Source of the DNA: Eutypa lata
Lineage: Eukaryota > Ascomycota > Sordariomycetes > Xylariales > Diatrypaceae
Reading direction: 5' to 3'
NCBI GenBank assembly: GCA_022661535.1
Contig: JAKULF010000009.1
Coordinates: 1,860,001-1,924,000 of the forward strand
Length of the DNA stretch: 64,000 nt
Notes under the pieces: model-generated
The model's input: the letters and a program-made list of their open reading frames with translations, nothing else
Told to the model about the DNA's origin: nothing
Database searches by the model: none
Part shown: positions 60,598 through 64,000 of the stretch, piece by piece
Numbering within the stretch: position 1 is the stretch's first letter
Layout: each line of letters opens with the position of its first letter
Translations under genes and position numbers: made by a program

Positions 60598-61977
60598 TCA
60601 ATCCTCAGCTTCCTCAGCTTTAGCTTCCAGTCTGTGATGTATGACCATGTTGCCCCTGTATCGCTTCGAAGCCTTGAAATTCTTGATTATTGAATCTAAA
60701 TAATCGTGGCTCGTTGGACTTAGGCCGACCCCATGATTGCTGGTAACTGATGGGCTTTTCCTGCACTTTCTTGGCTTAGACTTTCGTACCTTTGCCTTGG
60801 TCTCTAGGACGACCTTCAATACATGATGCGTTTCGGACCTTTTACCTTTCATCGATGTGTTAAGCCTCAGGCCTTTTGAGCCTTTCTTGGTTGTAGCTCT
60901 CTCACCTATGTTGCCTACCGAAGTCTGCATTGCCTGGTAACAAGTATGGGTGAGGAGGTTGAATGCAGACTTACCGGAGGTAGCGTAACCAGAACTAGGA
61001 AGCGATGACTCTAGCCTTTCCGTCAGGAGATGAGCAAAGACTGTGGCGCCATTCGCTTCGTGTCGGTACCAGGTGTTCAAGGGCAGGACCTGATACTTTG
61101 GCACAATATCACGTTGTTTGTCGTGCATGCTCATAACAGCGAGTGCAACTATGGCCTTGGTGGCAGTCAGCTGAGAGCCTTGAACGGAGACTCCTATCGT
61201 CTTGTATTCGATTCCTAGCCTTAGCCTTTTGGCGTCCTTTGATATAAAATGGTATCGCATTACAGTAAGCGATACTGACGTGACAACAAAGGCATATCGT
61301 GTCTTACCATAGTAACTGTACATCCCAACTTGCCCAAGCGTGATATATGCACCGTCTTCTTCCTCATATAAGATCTTGTCTGCAAGCCACTCTGGGTTAA
61401 AGACCCGGTCTCGCTTTGCTTCTCCAGCCACATATATCTGCGAAGGCTTTGATTGCGACTCGTCTTTTTCATATATTGGCCAGTCGGGTTGTTTAGAGGC
61501 GCTCGTGTTTCCCTTTCCCTTAGATAGCTTTATCTTAGCACCCTCAAATTTGGTTTCGAGGTCTACCGGCTGCATCCCAAGCCCGTTTCGGATCTTAGGA
61601 CAGACGGAATTCATGGTCTTGCTGATCAAGTTTACCATGGAGTTTTCGAACATCCTGTTTACGTCGTTTTCGAACTTGATGTGATACGTTTCCTTGCGAC
61701 TAACCCTCAGTTTGACCTCGTCTGCCTCCGTCCATGCTACGGGCTCGTGGATAACCGGTTTGAGTATTTCGTTTACGTTTTCGTCATTGAAATCTTCCCA
61801 TTCTTTAATATCTTCCCACTCAATAGTCGCAAAATCATCATGCCATCCGGTACCAGCTGCTTTTGACTCTTTAAGGGTGATTTGGGGCGGCGGTGCTTTA
61901 AAAAGATCAGATGGGGTGCGCTCGAGATAGATCTCGGAACGATCTGGGCCCCTCCAGGAGAATTGAGATCCCGACAT
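60598..61977 (-). CDS. PD-(D/E)xK nuclease-like protein, fungal lineage-specific
   Basis: A single 459-aa frame starts at ATG 61977. The N-terminal 100 residues are acidic and Trp-rich (TIEWEDIKEWEDFND). The middle shows a PD-(D/E)xK pattern: P164-D165 (KQPDWPIY), E186-A-K188 at the end of a predicted strand (IYVAGEAKRD), and a Q-x3-Y motif (GQVGMY, Q216 and Y220) as in RecB-type nucleases. It is followed by strand-like repeats (TRYAFVVTSVSLTVMRYHF, RLRLGIEYKTIGVSV). The last 100 residues are Lys/Arg-rich, fitting nuclear or nucleic-acid binding. I do not know a characterised homologue; nuclease activity is inferred from the motif set. It is head-to-head with the kinase-like gene, with start codons 373 bp apart, suggesting shared control. 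Confidence 0.6.
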   Translation of the reverse strand: MSGSQFSWRGPDRSEIYLERTPSDLFKAPPPQITLKESKAAGTGWHDDFATIEWEDIKEWEDFNDENVNEILKPVIHEPVAWTEADEVKLRVSRKETYHIKFENDVNRMFENSMVNLISKTMNSVCPKIRNGLGMQPVDLETKFEGAKIKLSKGKGNTSASKQPDWPIYEKDESQSKPSQIYVAGEAKRDRVFNPEWLADKILYEEEDGAYITLGQVGMYSYYGKTRYAFVVTSVSLTVMRYHFISKDAKRLRLGIEYKTIGVSVQGSQLTATKAIVALAVMSMHDKQRDIVPKYQVLPLNTWYRHEANGATVFAHLLTERLESSLPSSGYATSGKSAFNLLTHTCYQAMQTSVGNIGERATTKKGSKGLRLNTSMKGKRSETHHVLKVVLETKAKVRKSKPRKCRKSPSVTSNHGVGLSPTSHDYLDSIIKNFKASKRYRGNMVIHHRLEAKAEEAED

Positions 61978-62350
61978 GGTCAGCGCTGCTTTATGATTAA
62001 GATTCTCCTGTAACTTTAATTTTTCACCGTCGTGTAGTATAGAGATTTGCGACGTGTGACAATACTGGAGGTAAAGAGGTTGTGTCTCGAGACATTACCA
62101 TAAAAAACTTCGTAGTCAGATGAGCTATTTATACTATCTTGTAGATAAATCTATCAATGGTATTATGATGGCTTTGAATCCATGAATGATTTCCTTGTGA
62201 TCATTATACTACTAAAACAAAGATTTCATGTTGCAAATGTGGGAAAATGTGCTAATCATTTAATATTGAATTCTAGAGCTGGTTCTATCATTTGTCTTTG
62301 TTCCACGGTAGCCGTTAAAAGATAAATTTCTTTGTTTCTTTGTGTCGTAT
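61978..62350. promoter_or_regulatory. Bidirectional promoter between the nuclease-like and kinase-like genes
   Basis: The 373 bp between the two divergent start codons contain no gene and are AT-rich. They must hold both promoters; no specific motif was identified. Confidence 0.5.
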
Positions 62351-63603
62351 ATGTCCGCTAAACCATCACATTTTATCTTCGACGAGGGCTCATTACCATC
62401 ATCATTGTCGCCGCCAAATGCTTTCGACAACAGCATGTCGGACTTCCCCCAAGTTCCAGGGCCTAAGATTAAACAGTTCAATTTACCCAAGGTATCACTT
62501 GTAATTGATTTTATTAATCATTTAGGCAAGGGTATACATGCGCACGTATGGAAAGTGCGGATCAATGGGGGTATATACGCTTTGAAAATTGTATGAAAGA
62601 GCTCTTTACACGCATGATTGTTGTCAGCTAACGCTTGATGAGTTTAATTTTCATGACAAATACCACGGTGCAAAGCACTGGCACTTAGATTTGAGTCAAG
62701 AAGAAGAGCTTGCATACTTGCATCCTTTTGGTTGCGAGGCTCGAGCATATGGACGTCTTCAAGAGTTAGGTGTTGAAGCAAACGTTGGACTTCGGTGTTT
62801 CGGGTACCTAATATTAAAAGACAAACACTTCCAACAATTGCGCTCTAAAGATAAATTTGACTGGAGTAAAGACTGGGGCTACTCTTCTTGTCATCGGGAA
62901 CGTCCAGTTTATGCTCTTGTCAAAGAATACATCGATATACCTTCCCTCGAGGGTCTTTCTGCTGCTCAGGAAGCTGAAATCAACGTGACGCCTAAGACCG
63001 CGGCAAAGCTCATCCACAATGTCAAGAAAATCCACCGTAGTGGCATAATGATTCGAGATATCAACACCGAGAACGTCTTTAAAGGAAAGCTGATTGAATT
63101 TAGTGTGGCATGGACAGTGCCGCACCCGTGTCTCACAAAACGTATCCTCAACGACCACGATTTGCTTCCATGGTGGCAGCAAGGGAGCAGAGATGCGGGT
63201 AAGCAAAGCCTCAAGTGGGTAGTGCTGACTGTTAATATACATATAGCGCTAAAGTCTCGATTATGGACGATTAATTATGAATAGGAGGCTAACATTTGGT
63301 GCTGCAGGGCAGGTAGATAGGCTCATCAAGAATTTCAACGAGACCCATGAAACTGAGAAGATATGGCTAAGAATGACAAGGAATCATGAGTACATGAAGG
63401 GGAAACTACGACGTACCTCTCAGTACTTCGAAGGGAAATGGAATCGAGAGGGGAATCGTGGTTATAGGATTTGGCCAGAGAGGTACAAGTGGAAGCCAGG
63501 TCTAAATGATGTCGACCAAGGACGAACAGGGATAAAAGGGGCACCCATAGCGACAACGAAAATTCCAAGTCGCAAGTACGGGAGGTCGAAAAAGGCGAGT
63601 TAG
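62351..63603 (+). CDS. Protein-kinase-fold protein, FTA2-like
   Basis: Exons 62351..62590, 62643..63198 and 63308..63603 give 363 aa, all phases agreeing. Kinase-like elements in order: glycine-rich loop LGKGIHAHVWKV (residues 58-69), YALK with the ATP-binding Lys (79), a helix-C Glu in CEARAYGRL (112), hinge-like YALVKEYID, the catalytic loop in the form IRDINTENV (D219, N224) and IEFS in place of DFG (E232 for Asp). The C-terminal region (IWLRMTRNHEYMKGKLR, RIWPERYKWKP) resembles the tail of fungal proteins annotated as kinetochore Sim4-complex FTA2 domain proteins. Asp-to-Glu at the metal-binding position suggests weak or no kinase activity. A real kinetochore role is unlikely for such accessory copies; that is inference. 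Head-to-head with the nuclease-like gene. Confidence 0.65.
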
Positions 63604-63881
63604 AAATATCTAGGTAGAACTAGAGGTCGCAATGGTGACTTTATATTACTGTTTTGACTATAAAAGAATTAATGTGGCCGCCATGACTACATAGCTAGTT
63701 ATATGAAGGCCAATGTGGGATATTCCGCGTAGTTATGCTGTTATCTGAGTCTAGAATGATGCGGAGTGCTTATATGTTTTCCTGTTGCAATTGCTGGTGC
63801 ATTGATATATCACAATATGACACTGATAACCCGAAGGGAAAATCATCTAACGCTTGTTCGCATCAGGTACACATCCTTCAA
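63604..63881. other. Intergenic, 278 bp between convergent genes
   Basis: 3' flanks of the kinase-like gene and of the GMC oxidoreductase gene. Nothing else was seen. Confidence 0.5.
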
Positions 63882-64000
63882 TTACCGAGCCTTGATGATA
63901 TCTGCGGCCTTTTCAGCTACGGCATACACTGTAGACAAGATGTTGCCGCGTGGGATCAGTGGGAAGATACTAGCATCAACTACGCGAAGATTCTCCGTCC
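63882..64000 (-). CDS. GMC oxidoreductase, C-terminal end (runs off right edge)
   Basis: The last 38 codons read [19 protein letters not shown] followed by [19 protein letters not shown] and a stop at 63882..63884. The order L-R-V-V-D-A-S, then P...GN, then AEKAAD-I is the conserved C-terminus of glucose-methanol-choline (GMC) family flavoenzymes (GMC_oxred_C), which oxidise alcohols or sugars with FAD. The substrate and the FAD-binding N-terminus are outside the window. Confidence 0.88.
   Translation of the reverse strand, partial: TENLRVVDASIFPLIPRGNILSTVYAVAEKAADIIKAR

Overview
This is a window of nuclear genome from a filamentous ascomycete. The evidence is short 45-110 bp GT-AG introns, many with CTAAC/CTGAC-like branch sites, three fungal-type regulators (two Zn2Cys6 proteins and a C2H2-like one), a Dal5-type permease, a DUF1996 secreted protein and a fungal VAO-type oxidase. 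Overall style suggests Sordariomycetes, possibly Xylariales, but that is an inference from gene content, not from a marker gene. Coding exons were rebuilt by hand from both strands; for every multi-exon model below the exon lengths sum to a multiple of three and the splice phases agree.

Layout. 0-2.3 kb: 5' end of a Zn2Cys6 regulator running off the left edge, then a secreted chitin-deacetylase-like enzyme. 2.3-5.6 kb: no gene seen. 5.66-8.0 kb: NIPA-type Mg2+ transporter with a long disordered tail. 10.0-20 kb: an all-minus-strand block with an eight-exon cytochrome P450, an HPP membrane protein, a nine-exon vanillyl-alcohol-oxidase-type flavoenzyme with an 11-nt micro-exon, and a C2H2-like zinc protein. 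22.6-24.1 kb: a nicotinamide phosphoribosyltransferase pseudogene (frameshift plus two TGA codons). 25-30.3 kb: DUF1996 secreted protein and two small divergent membrane proteins. 31-37 kb: a flavin monooxygenase, the ribosome-biogenesis protein Lcp5/neuroguidin, and a TM9/EMP70 protein, the last two being conserved housekeeping genes sharing a divergent promoter. 37-46.5 kb: about 9.5 kb without a recognisable gene. 46.5-58 kb: Zn2Cys6 activator, AtuA-DUF4387 fusion protein and anion:cation symporter-type MFS permease, a possible small uptake/catabolism locus. 60.6-63.6 kb: a head-to-head pair of a PD-(D/E)xK nuclease-like protein and a kinase-fold (FTA2-like) protein. 63.88 kb to the end: C-terminus of a GMC oxidoreductase.

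The most unusual items are the head-to-head nuclease-like/kinase-like pair, the decayed NAMPT gene, the AtuA-DUF4387 fusion locus, and the 11-nt micro-exon. No rRNA, tRNA, CRISPR or intact transposable element was recognised. No polyketide synthase, NRPS or terpene synthase backbone is present, so the P450/oxidase block is not claimed as a biosynthetic cluster.
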